64,000 nt of DNA from Collinsella sp. zg1085 (GTDB taxonomy: Bacteria > Actinomycetota > Coriobacteriia > Coriobacteriales > Coriobacteriaceae), in assembly GCF_018889955.1 (NCBI RefSeq), contig NZ_CP076545.1, positions 62,001-126,000 of the forward strand, in the 5' to 3' direction. Under the pieces are notes generated by a model. That model was not told the origin of the DNA and searched no databases. It saw only the letters and a list, made by a program, of their open reading frames with translations. Shown piece after piece: positions 50,566 through 60,400 of this stretch. Numbering within the stretch: position 1 is the stretch's first letter; the number at the start of each line of letters is the position of its first letter. A program made the translations under genes and the position numbers.

Positions 50566-50679
50566 ACTAGGTAGTTCATACGTGCATGTATGAGTAGCGA
50601 AAAATAATAATCCTTGAAGCGGATGCGGCAGATTAGAAGTACGTAGCTGCAGAAATTAGACCTTAGAGCACGCAGATTA

Positions 50680-50709
50680 AGACGTGAGCAGCCGCTACAC
50701 GTCTTTTCT
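50680..50709 (+). terminator. Terminator upstream of metA
   Basis: AGACGTG (50680-50686) pairs with CACGTCT (50698-50704), followed by TTTCTT. It lies 115 bases after the XRE gene and about 105 before metA, and could end the island's transcription. No SAM riboswitch was recognised in this gap. Confidence 0.55.
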
Positions 50710-50814
50710 TGCAGGCTCAGATTTCGGGTAGATAACAGAAGCGACGCTTCACATAATAGTGCCTTGCGCTGACGTAGGATATGATTATTCAAACGAGTTT
50801 GTAAGAGGAGAACT

Positions 50815-51765
50815 ATGCCAATAAGAATTCCTGATGCCCTGCCTGCCACGAGCGAGCTTGAGCACGAGAACATTTTTGTAATGACAGAGTACCGTGCGCT
50901 GCATCAGGACATTCGTACGCTACGCGTGCTTATTTTGAACCTTATGCCTACAAAGCTTGCCACCGAAACACAGATTATGCGCAAGCTTTCAAATACCCCC
51001 TTGCAAATTGAAGTTGAGCTTTTGCGAACAAAAACCCATGAAGCAAAAAATGTTTCTGAACATCATTTAGAGGCGTTTTATCGAACCTTTCGCGATGTTG
51101 AGTTTGACCACTACGACGGCCTGATTATTACGGGCGCACCGGTTGAACAGCTTGAGTTTGAAGATGTTGATTATTGGGATGAACTCGTTCAGATTATGGA
51201 TTGGTCAAAGACACACGTACATTCAACCTTGCATATCTGCTGGGGAGCACAGGCAGGTTTATATCATCACTACGGTATTCAGAAATATCCTTTGCCACAA
51301 AAAGCCTCCGGTGTATTTGAACACACCTTGGTAAAGCCTCATTCTCCCTTGGTACGCGGTATTGACGACTCATTTAGGGCTGTTCACTCACGCAATACTG
51401 AGGTTCGGCGTGAAGATGTTGAGGCTTGTGACGAGCTAGAGATTATTGCTGAGTCTGATGAAGCGGGCCTCTATATTGTAAAGAGCGTTGATAGTCAAAA
51501 CTTTTTTGTCTTTGGTCACCCGGAGTACGATGCCGAGACCTTACGTTTAGAGTATGAGCGTGACTGTGCTCATAATGTTCCGGTTGAGGTTCCCAAACAT
51601 TATTTTCCCGGTGATAATCCGCAGGCTACACCGCGCAATACATGGCGAAGTGCAGCACAGCTGCTCTATACCAATTGGCTGAACTACTACGTATATCAAA
51701 CAACACCCTATGATTTGCGTGAGATTGGTCGCGATGCGCGAAATCGTTCAGGGCTTTGTTTGTAG
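50815..51765 (+). CDS. metA: Homoserine O-acetyltransferase (MetA family)
   Basis: Enzyme for the first committed step of methionine synthesis, 316 residues. The glutamine-amidotransferase-like fold carries the catalytic cysteine at 142 in [16 protein letters not shown], a His/Glu pair in [11 protein letters not shown], and [18 protein letters not shown]. Residue 111 is Glu, which in this family is known to specify acetyl-CoA rather than succinyl-CoA, so acetyl transfer is predicted. AGGAGAACT precedes the ATG. It stands alone; other methionine genes are not in the window. Confidence 0.95.
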   Translation: MPIRIPDALPATSELEHENIFVMTEYRALHQDIRTLRVLILNLMPTKLATETQIMRKLSNTPLQIEVELLRTKTHEAKNVSEHHLEAFYRTFRDVEFDHYDGLIITGAPVEQLEFEDVDYWDELVQIMDWSKTHVHSTLHICWGAQAGLYHHYGIQKYPLPQKASGVFEHTLVKPHSPLVRGIDDSFRAVHSRNTEVRREDVEACDELEIIAESDEAGLYIVKSVDSQNFFVFGHPEYDAETLRLEYERDCAHNVPVEVPKHYFPGDNPQATPRNTWRSAAQLLYTNWLNYYVYQTTPYDLREIGRDARNRSGLCL

Positions 51766-51834
51766 GCTGCTTCCTGCTTTAAGCGTTCAGGCAATTAAGC
51801 GTGCTGCGTTTAAGTCAATAACAAAGGTAGCGCA

Positions 51835-52734
51835 TTAGAGAAAACTACGCGGCTCCGTTTGGCTGGCAACGTGAATATACAAGGGCGCGATACCTGATTC
51901 ACGCTCGAGCAGCGCCTCGGTTCCTACGGCATTAAGCAGCTGTGCGCCCAAAGCTTGACTCAGGTTTTTAACCACCTTCGACGGCGAGTTATTCTCTTGT
52001 GAAACATGCATACCAATAACATGTTCGGTACGTTTTGTAACAAGAGATTGCACGGCTTCTGCCGCTTGGTCGTTGGATAAGTGCCCAGTATCGGCAAGGA
52101 TACGCTGTTGGAGATATAAAGGATAGGAGCCTTGCTTGAGCATGGAAACATCATGGTTTGACTCAAGCGCCAAGATGCGTGCGTCAAATAGACAGCCCTG
52201 TGCAGTGTCGCTTAGCCATCCGGTATCGGTTGCAAAGCCTATAGCGTCGTCTTTTGTTGAGAAGCGAAAGCCTACAGGATTTACCACATCGTGTGAGGTC
52301 GCAAAACTCTGAACGCGTATTCCGGCAACTTCAAAGGTGTCGCCTGCTGCAAAACTCGTGAAGGGGAGAGCGTCTAAATAGGGGCGGGTAGCAGTCGTTC
52401 TATCGCTGGCAAATAATGCTCCATCAAATTTTTTGCACCAAACTGAGACGCCGCCCACATGGTCGGAATGTTCATGCGTGAGTATGAGTGCCTGAACGCG
52501 CGTGGCATCGAGCCCCAGTTTATCCATGCGACGCAGAACTTCGCGTCGTGAAAAGCCGTTGTCAATCATGATGAAACCTTGAGGCCCCTCAATGAGAGCG
52601 CAGTTTCCTTTTGACCCACTTCCTAACACATGGAGATGCAGCGGGTATGTAGGAGCGTGCGATGAGCCTATAGACGAGGATAAATCTGAGTGCATATCTT
52701 CAAATCTCATATCAAATTGTTCTGGCATGCTCAT
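51835..52734 (-). CDS. MBL-fold metallohydrolase, YycJ/WalJ-like
   Basis: About 299 residues. The metallo-beta-lactamase core (VLGSGSKGNCALIEGPQGF, LILTHEHSDHVGGVSVW with the HxHxDH zinc motif, FATSHDVVNPVGF, FATDTGWLS, LALESNHDVSML) matches the YycJ/WalJ family, proposed to be exonucleases. A polar N-terminal extension of about 35 residues precedes the fold. The ATG at 52734 has GGAG about ten bases upstream. A further upstream start at 52785 would overlap the divergent tilS start region. Confidence 0.92.
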   Translation of the reverse strand: MSMPEQFDMRFEDMHSDLSSSIGSSHAPTYPLHLHVLGSGSKGNCALIEGPQGFIMIDNGFSRREVLRRMDKLGLDATRVQALILTHEHSDHVGGVSVWCKKFDGALFASDRTTATRPYLDALPFTSFAAGDTFEVAGIRVQSFATSHDVVNPVGFRFSTKDDAIGFATDTGWLSDTAQGCLFDARILALESNHDVSMLKQGSYPLYLQQRILADTGHLSNDQAAEAVQSLVTKRTEHVIGMHVSQENNSPSKVVKNLSQALGAQLLNAVGTEALLERESGIAPLYIHVASQTEPRSFL

Positions 52735-52783
52735 AGCTTGGGTCTCCGATGGATACAATACGAACAGATAGAAGGAGGGCAGC

Positions 52784-54310
52784 ATGCCAACAGTTGCACA
52801 GCAATATATTCGCGCACGTCGCCGGACGGCAGCCGTGGTATCTGCTTCAACCGAGGCAATGTCTGCACCAGTGGTGCTTATGGTATCAGGTGGTGCGGAC
52901 TCAACAGCGCTTCTTTTGATGGCGTGTAACGACGAGCTTGACCTGATGGACGGGCGCGGCTCTGCGCGTATTGCACGCGAGCGCCTTCATGTGTTGCACG
53001 TTAACCATCATCTTCGAGGCGCTCAGTCTGATGCCGATGAAGCCTTTGTTCGTGCGCTCTGTGAGCGCGCAGGCCTGTCTATGTGTGTCGAACATGCTAC
53101 GTTTATGCAAAATGGCGGGGAAAACCTCGAAGCAGCTGCACGTGAAGTGCGCTATCGAGCGGCGCGTCGTTATGTGGCTGAGCTTTCTAAACGCTTTGGC
53201 ACCCCTCGTTCTGCTGCGCGTATCGTAACGGCGCATACGGCGAGTGACCGTACCGAGACCTTTTTTATGAACGCTATTAGAGGTTCAGGGCTTTCGGGTT
53301 TGTCGAGTATTCCGCAGCGCCGCAACATCATTGTGCGCCCGCTCATGAAATACACCCATGCTGAGCTGATTGCCTATCTCAATATAAACAACCAACTCTG
53401 GCGGGAGGATGAATCCAACCAAGACACGGGCTATCTCAGAAACTTTGTGCGCCACAAATTGGTGCCCGTGGCAAAGGCAAGAAATCCGCAGCTTGAACAT
53501 ACAGTGAGCGCGGCATGCGATGTACTTACGAGTGAAGATGCTTTTATGGAACATCTGGCGGCGCAGGCGCTCCGGCAGATTATTCGCCAGCAGCAATCGG
53601 GGCTTGTTGTGGTTGATGGTAGCCGTTTGCGCCAGAGTGAAGTTGCACTTGCGCGGCGCATGGTGCGACAGATGGTGGCTATGCTTGATGAGAATGCTCG
53701 CCTTGAGCTTATGCATGTTGAGGCGGTGCTTGAATGTGTTGCGGCAGCTCAAGGGTCGTGTACTTTGCCGGGTGGCATTGACGCGCGCATGGAGTTTGGG
53801 GCTTTGAGTCTGCGAAGTGCAACGGCGCGTGAAGAACTTGCATCTGGGTGGCTGAGCTGCCCGGGCGTGATGCCTTTAGCCAATGGCTTGGTGCTCGAAG
53901 CGCAGATACGACGGCTTAAACCGTCTGAAACGGCGCTCGACCTTGCTCAAAGGCTTGCTCGCAGCGACCATAGTCTTGCCTGTTTTGATGCAGAATCGCT
54001 TGGTTATAGTGCTGTGCAACTTTCACTTGATACAGCAGCGGTACAGTTATGGGTAAGCCCGCCAGCTCCTGGCGATATTATGTGCCCATTAGGTATGCAG
54101 GGGCGGTCAAAAAAGCTTTCAGACATATTGGGTGCTCGCCGGATTCCGGTGGCAGACCGTCCGCAAGTTCCCGTGCTTCGTACTGCACCTGCAGCAAGTA
54201 TTGTGTGGGCAGCGGGCGTTTGTCTTGATGACCGCTTTAAGGTTAGCCCATCAACACGGTATATGCTGATACTTGGCATGCGCAAACCTGGCGACGAGCT
54301 ACTCGGATAG
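52784..54310 (+). CDS. tilS: tRNA(Ile)-lysidine synthase
   Basis: Modifies C34 of tRNA-Ile(CAU) to lysidine. The PP-loop ATP-binding motif LMVSGGADSTALL lies near residue 36. It is followed by HVLHVNHHLRGAQSDADEAF, TAHTASDRTETFFMNAIRGSG and REDESNQDTGYLRNFVRHKL, all characteristic. The 508-residue length includes a C-terminal domain with PPAPGDIMCPLGMQGRSKKL, the usual TilS C. AGAAGGAGGG precedes the ATG. The hpt and ftsH genes follow, a gene order conserved across many Gram-positive bacteria. Confidence 0.96.
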   Translation: MPTVAQQYIRARRRTAAVVSASTEAMSAPVVLMVSGGADSTALLLMACNDELDLMDGRGSARIARERLHVLHVNHHLRGAQSDADEAFVRALCERAGLSMCVEHATFMQNGGENLEAAAREVRYRAARRYVAELSKRFGTPRSAARIVTAHTASDRTETFFMNAIRGSGLSGLSSIPQRRNIIVRPLMKYTHAELIAYLNINNQLWREDESNQDTGYLRNFVRHKLVPVAKARNPQLEHTVSAACDVLTSEDAFMEHLAAQALRQIIRQQQSGLVVVDGSRLRQSEVALARRMVRQMVAMLDENARLELMHVEAVLECVAAAQGSCTLPGGIDARMEFGALSLRSATAREELASGWLSCPGVMPLANGLVLEAQIRRLKPSETALDLAQRLARSDHSLACFDAESLGYSAVQLSLDTAAVQLWVSPPAPGDIMCPLGMQGRSKKLSDILGARRIPVADRPQVPVLRTAPAASIVWAAGVCLDDRFKVSPSTRYMLILGMRKPGDELLG

Positions 54311-54564
54311 TGAGATATTTTTACCACATCTGTGCACAAAGAAGCCCGTTTTGTGAGGGAATCAAAGCAAGTAGCAAGTGAGCTGCGTATTTGAGGTCAA
54401 TGCGGGGTAAAATCGCCTGCACGGGCTGTGTCGAACAGACGCAGACCGTATTGCATTGTGTCTAGGTACGTCAACAGCAAAGTGCAGAAAAACGTATCAT
54501 ACGGCGCAGAAAGATGTGCTATAAGGCACGTGATTTAGGCAGGTTGCTTACAGGAAGGGTTTGC
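54311..54564. other. tilS-hpt gap, nothing recognised
   Basis: A 254-base stretch without a supported gene. No terminator with a T-run and no clear promoter were seen. Confidence 0.4.
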
Positions 54565-55113
54565 ATGGAAACGCAGCATCCAGATGTTGAGAAGATTCTC
54601 TTTTCAGAGACAGAGATACAGTCAATGGTAAAGCGTATTGGTAAGCAAATTAGTGAAGACTATGCCGACAAAGATTTGGTGCTCATTGCAGTGCTGCGCG
54701 GAGCCGTGGTCTTTATGGGAGACCTCATGCGCTCCATAGAGTGTCCGCTTGCTATCGACTTTATGGCCGTGTCGAGCTACGGTGATGGCACTAAGTCATC
54801 GGGCGTAGTACGCATTGTAAAAGACCTAGATATGGATATTAAAGACCGTGATGTTCTTATTGTTGAGGATATTCTTGATACCGGTCTTACGCTCAAGTAT
54901 CTCATGAAAAATCTGCTGCATCGTCACCCAGCTTCACTTGAGGTTGCAACTTTTCTTTGGAAAGACGTAGAGGGTCGTGAGACTGCAATTGAGCCCAAGT
55001 ATGTGTGCACACATTGCCCCGATGAGTTTGTCATTGGTTACGGTCTTGACTATGCTGAGCGCTATCGCAACTTGCCCTATGTTGGCATCTTAAAGCCGGA
55101 GGTTTATTCGTAG
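54565..55113 (+). CDS. hpt: Hypoxanthine phosphoribosyltransferase
   Basis: Purine-salvage enzyme. [17 protein letters not shown] is the PRTase loop, [12 protein letters not shown] the flexible loop and [17 protein letters not shown] the PRPP-binding motif. Length is 182 residues from ATG 54565, chosen because AGGAAGGG lies just upstream; an in-frame ATG at 54514 adds 17 residues without a site. FtsH begins one base after the stop, so the two are translated in tandem, as in many firmicutes and actinobacteria. Confidence 0.95.
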   Translation: METQHPDVEKILFSETEIQSMVKRIGKQISEDYADKDLVLIAVLRGAVVFMGDLMRSIECPLAIDFMAVSSYGDGTKSSGVVRIVKDLDMDIKDRDVLIVEDILDTGLTLKYLMKNLLHRHPASLEVATFLWKDVEGRETAIEPKYVCTHCPDEFVIGYGLDYAERYRNLPYVGILKPEVYS

Positions 55114-55114
55114 T

Positions 55115-57397
55115 ATGTCGCGTTTTAAGATTTCGCGCCCCAATCAGATAAAAGAGCGGGTGTCTTCTGTTTACTTTGCCAGTAACAGCGAGGGTCCGCA
55201 GCCACCGCAGCCGCCAAATTCCCCCGAGCCACAAAGTCCGTTTGGTTCGCGCAGAAATAATTCGCAATCGCCGGAGCCGCGTCGCATCAATGTCATGTAT
55301 CTCATATTGGCATGTGCGCTGCTGGCGTATCTCGTCTTTAATCTCGGCGGCAATTTTATGGGCGGTCGAGCGCAGGAAATTTCTACCAGCGAGTTTGTTA
55401 GCGCGGTAAAAGACGAGCGCGTGCAAAACGTAACGTTTACCGTTGCAAATGGTTCGTTGCAAGGTAGCTACTGGCCGCGCGGCGCAAATACTTCTCGTAA
55501 GGCCGATGCTAAGCAGTTCAAGTCAAGCTATGTTGGGTCAGATAGCCTTGCTGAGCTTATGGCTGAGCACCCCAACATTACATATAAGGTTGACACAAGC
55601 AATCCCAATCTCTTCGTTGATGTGTTCTTAAATGCCTTCTTGCCGGCGCTATTGGTAGGCTTGGTTGCCATGTATTTCATGCGCCAAGCGCTGGGTTCAC
55701 AAAACAAAGCGATGCAATTTGGCAAAACCAATGCAAAAACTAATGAGGCTACGCGTCCCAAGGTTAAGTTTCACGATGTAGCAGGTATTGATGAGGCTGT
55801 CGAGGAGCTTGAAGAGATTCGTGACTTCTTATCTGACCCCGAGCGCTATCGTAAGCTTGGTGCGCGTATTCCGCGCGGCGTGTTGTTAGTGGGACCTCCG
55901 GGTACTGGTAAAACCTTGCTGGCTAAGGCCGTTGCTGGTGAGGCGGGCGTGCCGTTCTTTAGTATTTCCGGCTCAGATTTTGTTGAGATGTTTGTCGGCG
56001 TAGGAGCTTCGCGCGTGCGTGACCTCTTCAAGGAGGCAAAGGCGCAAAACCCTTCCATCATTTTTATCGATGAGATTGATGCGGTGGGTCGTCAGCGCGG
56101 CGCAGGTCTTGGCGGCGGACATGACGAGCGCGAGCAAACGCTCAATCAGCTATTGGTTGAAATGGATGGCTTTGATGAGACGTCGTCCGTTATTTTGATT
56201 GCAGCAACAAACCGTCCTGACATTTTGGACCCAGCCTTGCTGCGTCCGGGTCGTTTTGACCGTCAGATTACGGTGGGTCGTCCTGATGTAAAGGGTCGCG
56301 AACAGATTTTGCGCGTGCATGCGGCAAATAAACCGCTTAACCCTAGTGTTGCCTTTGACAAGCTGGCAAAGTTGACGGTGGGCTTTACGGGTGCCGACCT
56401 TGCTAATCTCTTAAATGAAGCAGCCTTGCTTGCTGCGCGTCGTGGGCGCCAGACAATCTCTATGTCTGAGGTTGAGGAGTCAATGGAGCGCGTTATTGCA
56501 GGTCCTGAGCGCAAAAGCCGCGTGATGACCGAGAAAGAGCGTCAAATTATTGCATTCCACGAGAGTGGTCACGCCTTGGTGGGTCATGTGCTGGATAACG
56601 CAGACCCAGTTCACAAGATTAGTATTGTGAGTCGTGGTCAGGCACTGGGCTATACGCTTCAGCTTCCCGCAGAGGACCACTACCTTAAAACACGTGGCGA
56701 AATGCTTGATGAGCTGGCAGTTTTCTTGGGAGGTCGTGTTGCTGAGGAGTTATTCTGTGACGATATTACCTCAGGTGCATCAAACGATCTTGAGCGTGCT
56801 ACTAAGTTAGCTCGCGAGATGGTAACACGCCTTGGCATGAGTAAAGACCTAGGCACGCAGGTTTTTGGTGAGGCACAGCATCAGGTGTTCTTGGGTCGCG
56901 ATTATGCAAACCATCAAGACTATTCAGAAGAGACAGCGCGTCGCATTGATACCGAGGTGCAGCGCATTATGCGCGAGGCGCATGATAGAGCAGAACAGAT
57001 TTTGAACGAGCGCCGCGAGCAACTTGGGCTTATGGCTGAGGTTTTGCTTGAGCACGAGACGGTTGAAGGAGAGGCGGTTGAGGCGCTACTCAACAACACT
57101 TGGGCTGAATACTTAGCTCAAGAAGCAAAGCATACCTCGTCGCGCCCTGGTAGTCGTCGCGTTCTTACGGCTGAGGAAGAAGCTCGTCTTGCTGAAGATG
57201 CACAGGCATATGCTGCTGCAGCTCTTGCCGCCGAGAACAAAGGGGCAGAGTTAGGCGCTACATCATCAGATGCAAGCACAGAACAGCCCGGTGGTCATGC
57301 TGATGATTGTATAGACGAGCCAGTTACAGCTGAGCCGTTATCTGGAGACGCCTCGCTACATTCTCGGGCAGATGAAGCAAATACTTCATCTGAGTAA
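55115..57397 (+). CDS. ftsH: ATP-dependent zinc metalloprotease FtsH
   Basis: Membrane AAA+ protease of 760 residues that degrades misfolded and regulatory membrane proteins. A polar N-terminus of about 60 residues is followed by a first membrane segment ([19 protein letters not shown]). A second segment lies near 175-190, then Walker [20 protein letters not shown] near 260, SRH region [19 protein letters not shown] and the zinc site [11 protein letters not shown] near 482. A 90-residue Ala/Glu-rich tail is unlike the short E. coli tail but common in actinobacteria. A small perfect hairpin (GATGAAG/CTTCATC) lies in the last codons. Confidence 0.97.
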   Translation: MSRFKISRPNQIKERVSSVYFASNSEGPQPPQPPNSPEPQSPFGSRRNNSQSPEPRRINVMYLILACALLAYLVFNLGGNFMGGRAQEISTSEFVSAVKDERVQNVTFTVANGSLQGSYWPRGANTSRKADAKQFKSSYVGSDSLAELMAEHPNITYKVDTSNPNLFVDVFLNAFLPALLVGLVAMYFMRQALGSQNKAMQFGKTNAKTNEATRPKVKFHDVAGIDEAVEELEEIRDFLSDPERYRKLGARIPRGVLLVGPPGTGKTLLAKAVAGEAGVPFFSISGSDFVEMFVGVGASRVRDLFKEAKAQNPSIIFIDEIDAVGRQRGAGLGGGHDEREQTLNQLLVEMDGFDETSSVILIAATNRPDILDPALLRPGRFDRQITVGRPDVKGREQILRVHAANKPLNPSVAFDKLAKLTVGFTGADLANLLNEAALLAARRGRQTISMSEVEESMERVIAGPERKSRVMTEKERQIIAFHESGHALVGHVLDNADPVHKISIVSRGQALGYTLQLPAEDHYLKTRGEMLDELAVFLGGRVAEELFCDDITSGASNDLERATKLAREMVTRLGMSKDLGTQVFGEAQHQVFLGRDYANHQDYSEETARRIDTEVQRIMREAHDRAEQILNERREQLGLMAEVLLEHETVEGEAVEALLNNTWAEYLAQEAKHTSSRPGSRRVLTAEEEARLAEDAQAYAAAALAAENKGAELGATSSDASTEQPGGHADDCIDEPVTAEPLSGDASLHSRADEANTSSE

Positions 57398-57400
57398 GGG

Positions 57401-57450
57401 GTTTGTGCAGCGAGTTTGCTTAGCGAGTTTGTGCAGCGAGTTTGTGCATA
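57401..57450. repeat. 13-bp tandem repeats just after ftsH
   Basis: The unit GTTTGTGCAGCGA begins at 57401, 57414 (two changes), 57427 and 57440 (partial). The array begins four bases after the ftsH stop and has no coding content. Confidence 0.75.
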
Positions 57451-57514
57451 TAACTCCGGACGTATCGTATGTAACCATTGTAAGCGGGTCGTATGACCCA
57501 GAAAGCTGATTGCC

Positions 57515-58702
57515 ATGCTCAACGAGCGTATGTATCACTATGGGGCAGAGCGCTCTGTTATCCGTGAGATTTTTGCGTATGCTTGCGAGCGCAAAGCGGC
57601 GCTGGGCGCTGAGAGGGTTTTTGATTTTAGTCTTGGAAACCCTCACGTTCCAGCACCGCCGGCAGTGCGTGCAAGTATTGAGCGCTCGTTGGCAACGCTG
57701 AGTCCGGCGGCGCTCCATGGTTATTCGCCGGCGGGAGGCTTGCCTGAGGTTCGCGCAGCGGTGGCAGCGTCGCTCAACAAGCGGTATCACATGGCATATC
57801 AGCCAGACGATGTTTTTATGACCGTCGGGGCGGCAGCATCGCTTTCTTGTGCGCTTAATGCGGTTGTTACACCAGCTGAGGAAGTTATCGTTGTTGCTCC
57901 GTTTTTCCCCGAGTATCGCGTGTGGATTGAGCAAGCGGGAGTGCGGATGGTTGTGGTGCCAGCGCAAGCGGAAGATTTCACACTTAATCTTGATGCGCTT
58001 GCCTCGGCTATTTCCCCACGTACCGCTGCAGTGATTATCAATTCACCTAATAACCCTACCGGCGTTGTGTATACGCGAGAGCAACTCAGTCAGCTGGCAG
58101 ATATATTGAGAGCAGCAAACAATCAGCGTCAGGAGCCTATCTATTTTATTTCTGACGAGCCGTATCGTGATTTGGTATCGCCGGGCGTTGAGGTGCCGTG
58201 GCTGCCTGAGCTTTATGAGCATACTATGGTGTGCTACTCCTATTCAAAGGTTTTATCACTTGCTGGTGAGCGGGTAGGTTGGGTGCTTGTACCAGGTACC
58301 ATGCCGCGCTCGGCAGAAATTCAGGCAGCGGTTGCAGGAGCTGCGCGCGCGCTTGGCTTTGTATGTGCGCCGGTGCTCTTTCAACGGGTAGTCATGGACT
58401 GTGTAGACGAGGCGGCGGATATGACGGCCTATGAGCGCAACCGCGCTACGCTTGCAGAAGCGCTTCGCAGCCATGGGTACCACTTTGTCGAGCCTGAGGG
58501 CGCATTTTATCTCTGGGTACAGGCGCTCGAATCAGATGCTACGGCATTTTGTAACCGGGCACGGAACTTTGAGTTGCTGCCGGTACCATCCGATAGCTTT
58601 GGCATTTCAGGCTGGGTGCGCATTAGCTACTGCGTGAGCTTGGACTGCATTCAGGCATCTTTACCGGCGTGGAAAGCGTTAGCAGAGAGTTATCGCAGCT
58701 AG
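57515..58702 (+). CDS. PLP-dependent aminotransferase class I/II
   Basis: A 395-residue aspartate-aminotransferase-fold enzyme. Motifs are FDFSLGNPHVPAPPAVRA, YSPAGGLPEVRAAVAA, INSPNNPTGVVYTREQL, ISDEPYRDLV and the PLP-lysine segment YSYSKVLSLAGERVGW, with the final arginine in GWVRISYCVSL. It belongs to the large group with broad amino-acid specificity; the substrate cannot be predicted. It follows ftsH and the 13-bp repeats and appears to be a separate unit. Confidence 0.93.
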   Translation: MLNERMYHYGAERSVIREIFAYACERKAALGAERVFDFSLGNPHVPAPPAVRASIERSLATLSPAALHGYSPAGGLPEVRAAVAASLNKRYHMAYQPDDVFMTVGAAASLSCALNAVVTPAEEVIVVAPFFPEYRVWIEQAGVRMVVVPAQAEDFTLNLDALASAISPRTAAVIINSPNNPTGVVYTREQLSQLADILRAANNQRQEPIYFISDEPYRDLVSPGVEVPWLPELYEHTMVCYSYSKVLSLAGERVGWVLVPGTMPRSAEIQAAVAGAARALGFVCAPVLFQRVVMDCVDEAADMTAYERNRATLAEALRSHGYHFVEPEGAFYLWVQALESDATAFCNRARNFELLPVPSDSFGISGWVRISYCVSLDCIQASLPAWKALAESYRS

Positions 58703-58822
58703 GCTTTTGTATTTGTGTTGTGTGGGCGTATAAGAGCGCTGCATGCTAATACGTTAACGAGGGTGTGGTGCTGTGCGTGAGCGCCGTATTGTCAACAAGA
58801 TTGCTGAACAGAAGGGGAAAGC

Positions 58823-59623
58823 ATGTATACCATTCGCGGAGATATTCATACGCATACACTCTTTTCGCGCCATGCATATTCAACCATTCAAGAAAACGTT
58901 GCAGCGGCGGCCCAAGCGGGTTTAGAAATTTTTGGTTCAGCCGATCATTTTAGTAGCATGCTTTTTTGCGAGCAGGATATTAAAAACTTTCAGTACTTTG
59001 TTAATACGGGTATTTGGCCGCGTGAATGGATGGGCGTTCATGTGTTGCGCGGGTGCGAGGTGGATATTGTTAGTCTTGATGGCGGTCTGTTTGGCCAAGA
59101 TATTCCGGTGCCAGAAACAATAGTGGGAAGCTTGTATCAGCAGGATAAAAGCTTGTTTGAGCGGGTAACGGCAAATCTCGATTACCTTATTGCAAGTGTG
59201 CATAACGCAGAGTTTACTTTTGGTGCGAGTATTGCACAAACAACTGCAATGTATGTAAAAGCGCTTGAACATCCTCGGGTTTTTGTGCTGGGTCATACGG
59301 GTCGCTCAGGCGTTTCCTATGACCTGCAAGAGGTGCTGAGCTGTGCTAGGGAGCATCATAAGCTTATAGAAATTAATGAGCATAGCCTTGATGGTATGCC
59401 GTTTGCACATGCGTATAGTCGGTGCAAGGAGATTGCAATTGCTTGTGCTGAGATGGGTGTAGGCATTTGCGTTAACACTGATGCCCATATAGCTCCGCAT
59501 ATTGGCGTGTTTTCTGAGGCTATTAAGCTGCTTGAAGCAATACATTTTCCAGAGCATCTGATTATGAACCGCTCAAAAGAGGTGCTGCTTGCAGAGCTTG
59601 AAGCATCGGGTGTGAGAGCTTAG
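58823..59623 (+). CDS. PHP-domain phosphoesterase (YcdX-like)
   Basis: A 266-residue metal-dependent phosphoesterase. The PHP motifs are RGDIHTHTLFSRHAYS (metal His/Asp), GSADHFSS, LIASVHN, VLGHTGRSG and VNTDAHIAPHIG. Such proteins hydrolyse small phosphate esters using a trinuclear metal site. AAGGGGAAAG precedes the ATG. No operon partner; the substrate is unknown. Confidence 0.92.
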   Translation: MYTIRGDIHTHTLFSRHAYSTIQENVAAAAQAGLEIFGSADHFSSMLFCEQDIKNFQYFVNTGIWPREWMGVHVLRGCEVDIVSLDGGLFGQDIPVPETIVGSLYQQDKSLFERVTANLDYLIASVHNAEFTFGASIAQTTAMYVKALEHPRVFVLGHTGRSGVSYDLQEVLSCAREHHKLIEINEHSLDGMPFAHAYSRCKEIAIACAEMGVGICVNTDAHIAPHIGVFSEAIKLLEAIHFPEHLIMNRSKEVLLAELEASGVRA

Positions 59624-59742
59624 GTGCACATGTTGTAAATTTGTCGATGCAGAATTGGTCTATGAAGCATAAAGTATTTAGTGTTTAATACACTGATTTC
59701 TTCGTGCAAATGTAGTACAATGCATATAAAAGGAGGTGCATT

Positions 59743-60024
59743 ATGGCTACAACTAATATTAGTATTCGTATGGAAGAGAGCTTGAAAAAGGAAGCTGATC
59801 AATTGTTCAATGAAATGGGAATGAATATTTCTACAGCATTTAATATCTTTGTACGTCGAGCGATTCGTGAACGTGCGATTCCTTTTCATATTAGCCTAGG
59901 CGAGCTCAACCATGAGACTATTGCTGCTATGCTAGAAGCAGAGCGCATTGCAAAAGATCCAAACATTCCAAGCTACGTTACAGCTAAAGAAGCATTGGCA
60001 GCGGCACTTTGTGAAGACAACTAA
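59743..60024 (+). CDS. dinJ: RelB/DinJ-family antitoxin
   Basis: A 93-residue ribbon-helix-helix antitoxin. The N-terminus TTNISIRMEESLKKEADQLF and STAFNIFVRRAIRERAIPF are the DinJ/RelB signature. The C-terminal 25 residues form the toxin-binding tail. AAAAGGAGG precedes the ATG, with TACAAT (59716-59721) as the likely -10 box. Its stop overlaps the toxin ATG, the usual layout of the type II module, and the pair should repress its own promoter. Confidence 0.93.
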   Translation: MATTNISIRMEESLKKEADQLFNEMGMNISTAFNIFVRRAIRERAIPFHISLGELNHETIAAMLEAERIAKDPNIPSYVTAKEALAAALCEDN

Positions 60025-60302
60025 TGGCACATTACGAAATAAAGTTCTCCGCCCTGTTTCGCAAACAGCTTAAAGCTGCAAAAAAGCGCGGCAAGGTTCT
60101 CACTAAGCTGCAAAAAATTATTGACCTGCTTGCTGATGATACAATGCTGCCTGCCAAATATAGAGACCACGCGCTCGAAGGTAGATGGGTTAATCATAGA
60201 GAATGCCATATTGAACCAGATTGGCTGCTCATCTATTACAAACAAGAGGATGTTCTCGTCCTTACCTTAGTGGCGACAGGAAGTCATTCTGACCTCTTTT
60301 AG
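60024..60302 (+). CDS. yafQ: YafQ/RelE-family mRNA interferase toxin
   Basis: A 92-residue RelE-fold toxin that cleaves ribosome-bound mRNA. Family residues are visible: LPAKYRDHALEGRW, RECHIEPDWLLIYY (the catalytic His/Asp region) and the terminal TGSHSDLF with the catalytic His. The ATG overlaps the antitoxin stop. The toxin's own stop overlaps the end of the AbiEii remnant on the opposite strand, so this module abuts the breakpoint of the AbiE system. Confidence 0.94.
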   Translation: MAHYEIKFSALFRKQLKAAKKRGKVLTKLQKIIDLLADDTMLPAKYRDHALEGRWVNHRECHIEPDWLLIYYKQEDVLVLTLVATGSHSDLF

Positions 60303-60400
60303 AGCTGCGGCATTAAGGCTATCGTCTCAAGATGTGCAGAAACATGTTTCTCTTTGGCAATGTTTTTAATAAGCGCTTTCAGCGGCATCGCATTTTTCAT
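60299..60400 (-). pseudogene. Truncated AbiEii nucleotidyltransferase toxin (33 codons)
   Basis: The ATG at 60400 overlaps the AbiEi stop (ATGA), the normal abiEi-abiEii arrangement. The first 21 codons (MKNAMPLKALIKNIAKEKHV, then S) match the typical AbiEii start closely. The match breaks after HVSA and reads HLETIALMPQL to a stop at 60299, just inside the yafQ end. The remaining 250 or so residues, including the nucleotidyltransferase active site, are absent. This is a deletion, not a frameshift. Confidence 0.75.

Noticed and set aside
50566-50814. SAM riboswitch before metA
   Set aside because: The conserved SAM-I or SAM-II core sequences are absent; only a terminator-like hairpin is present.
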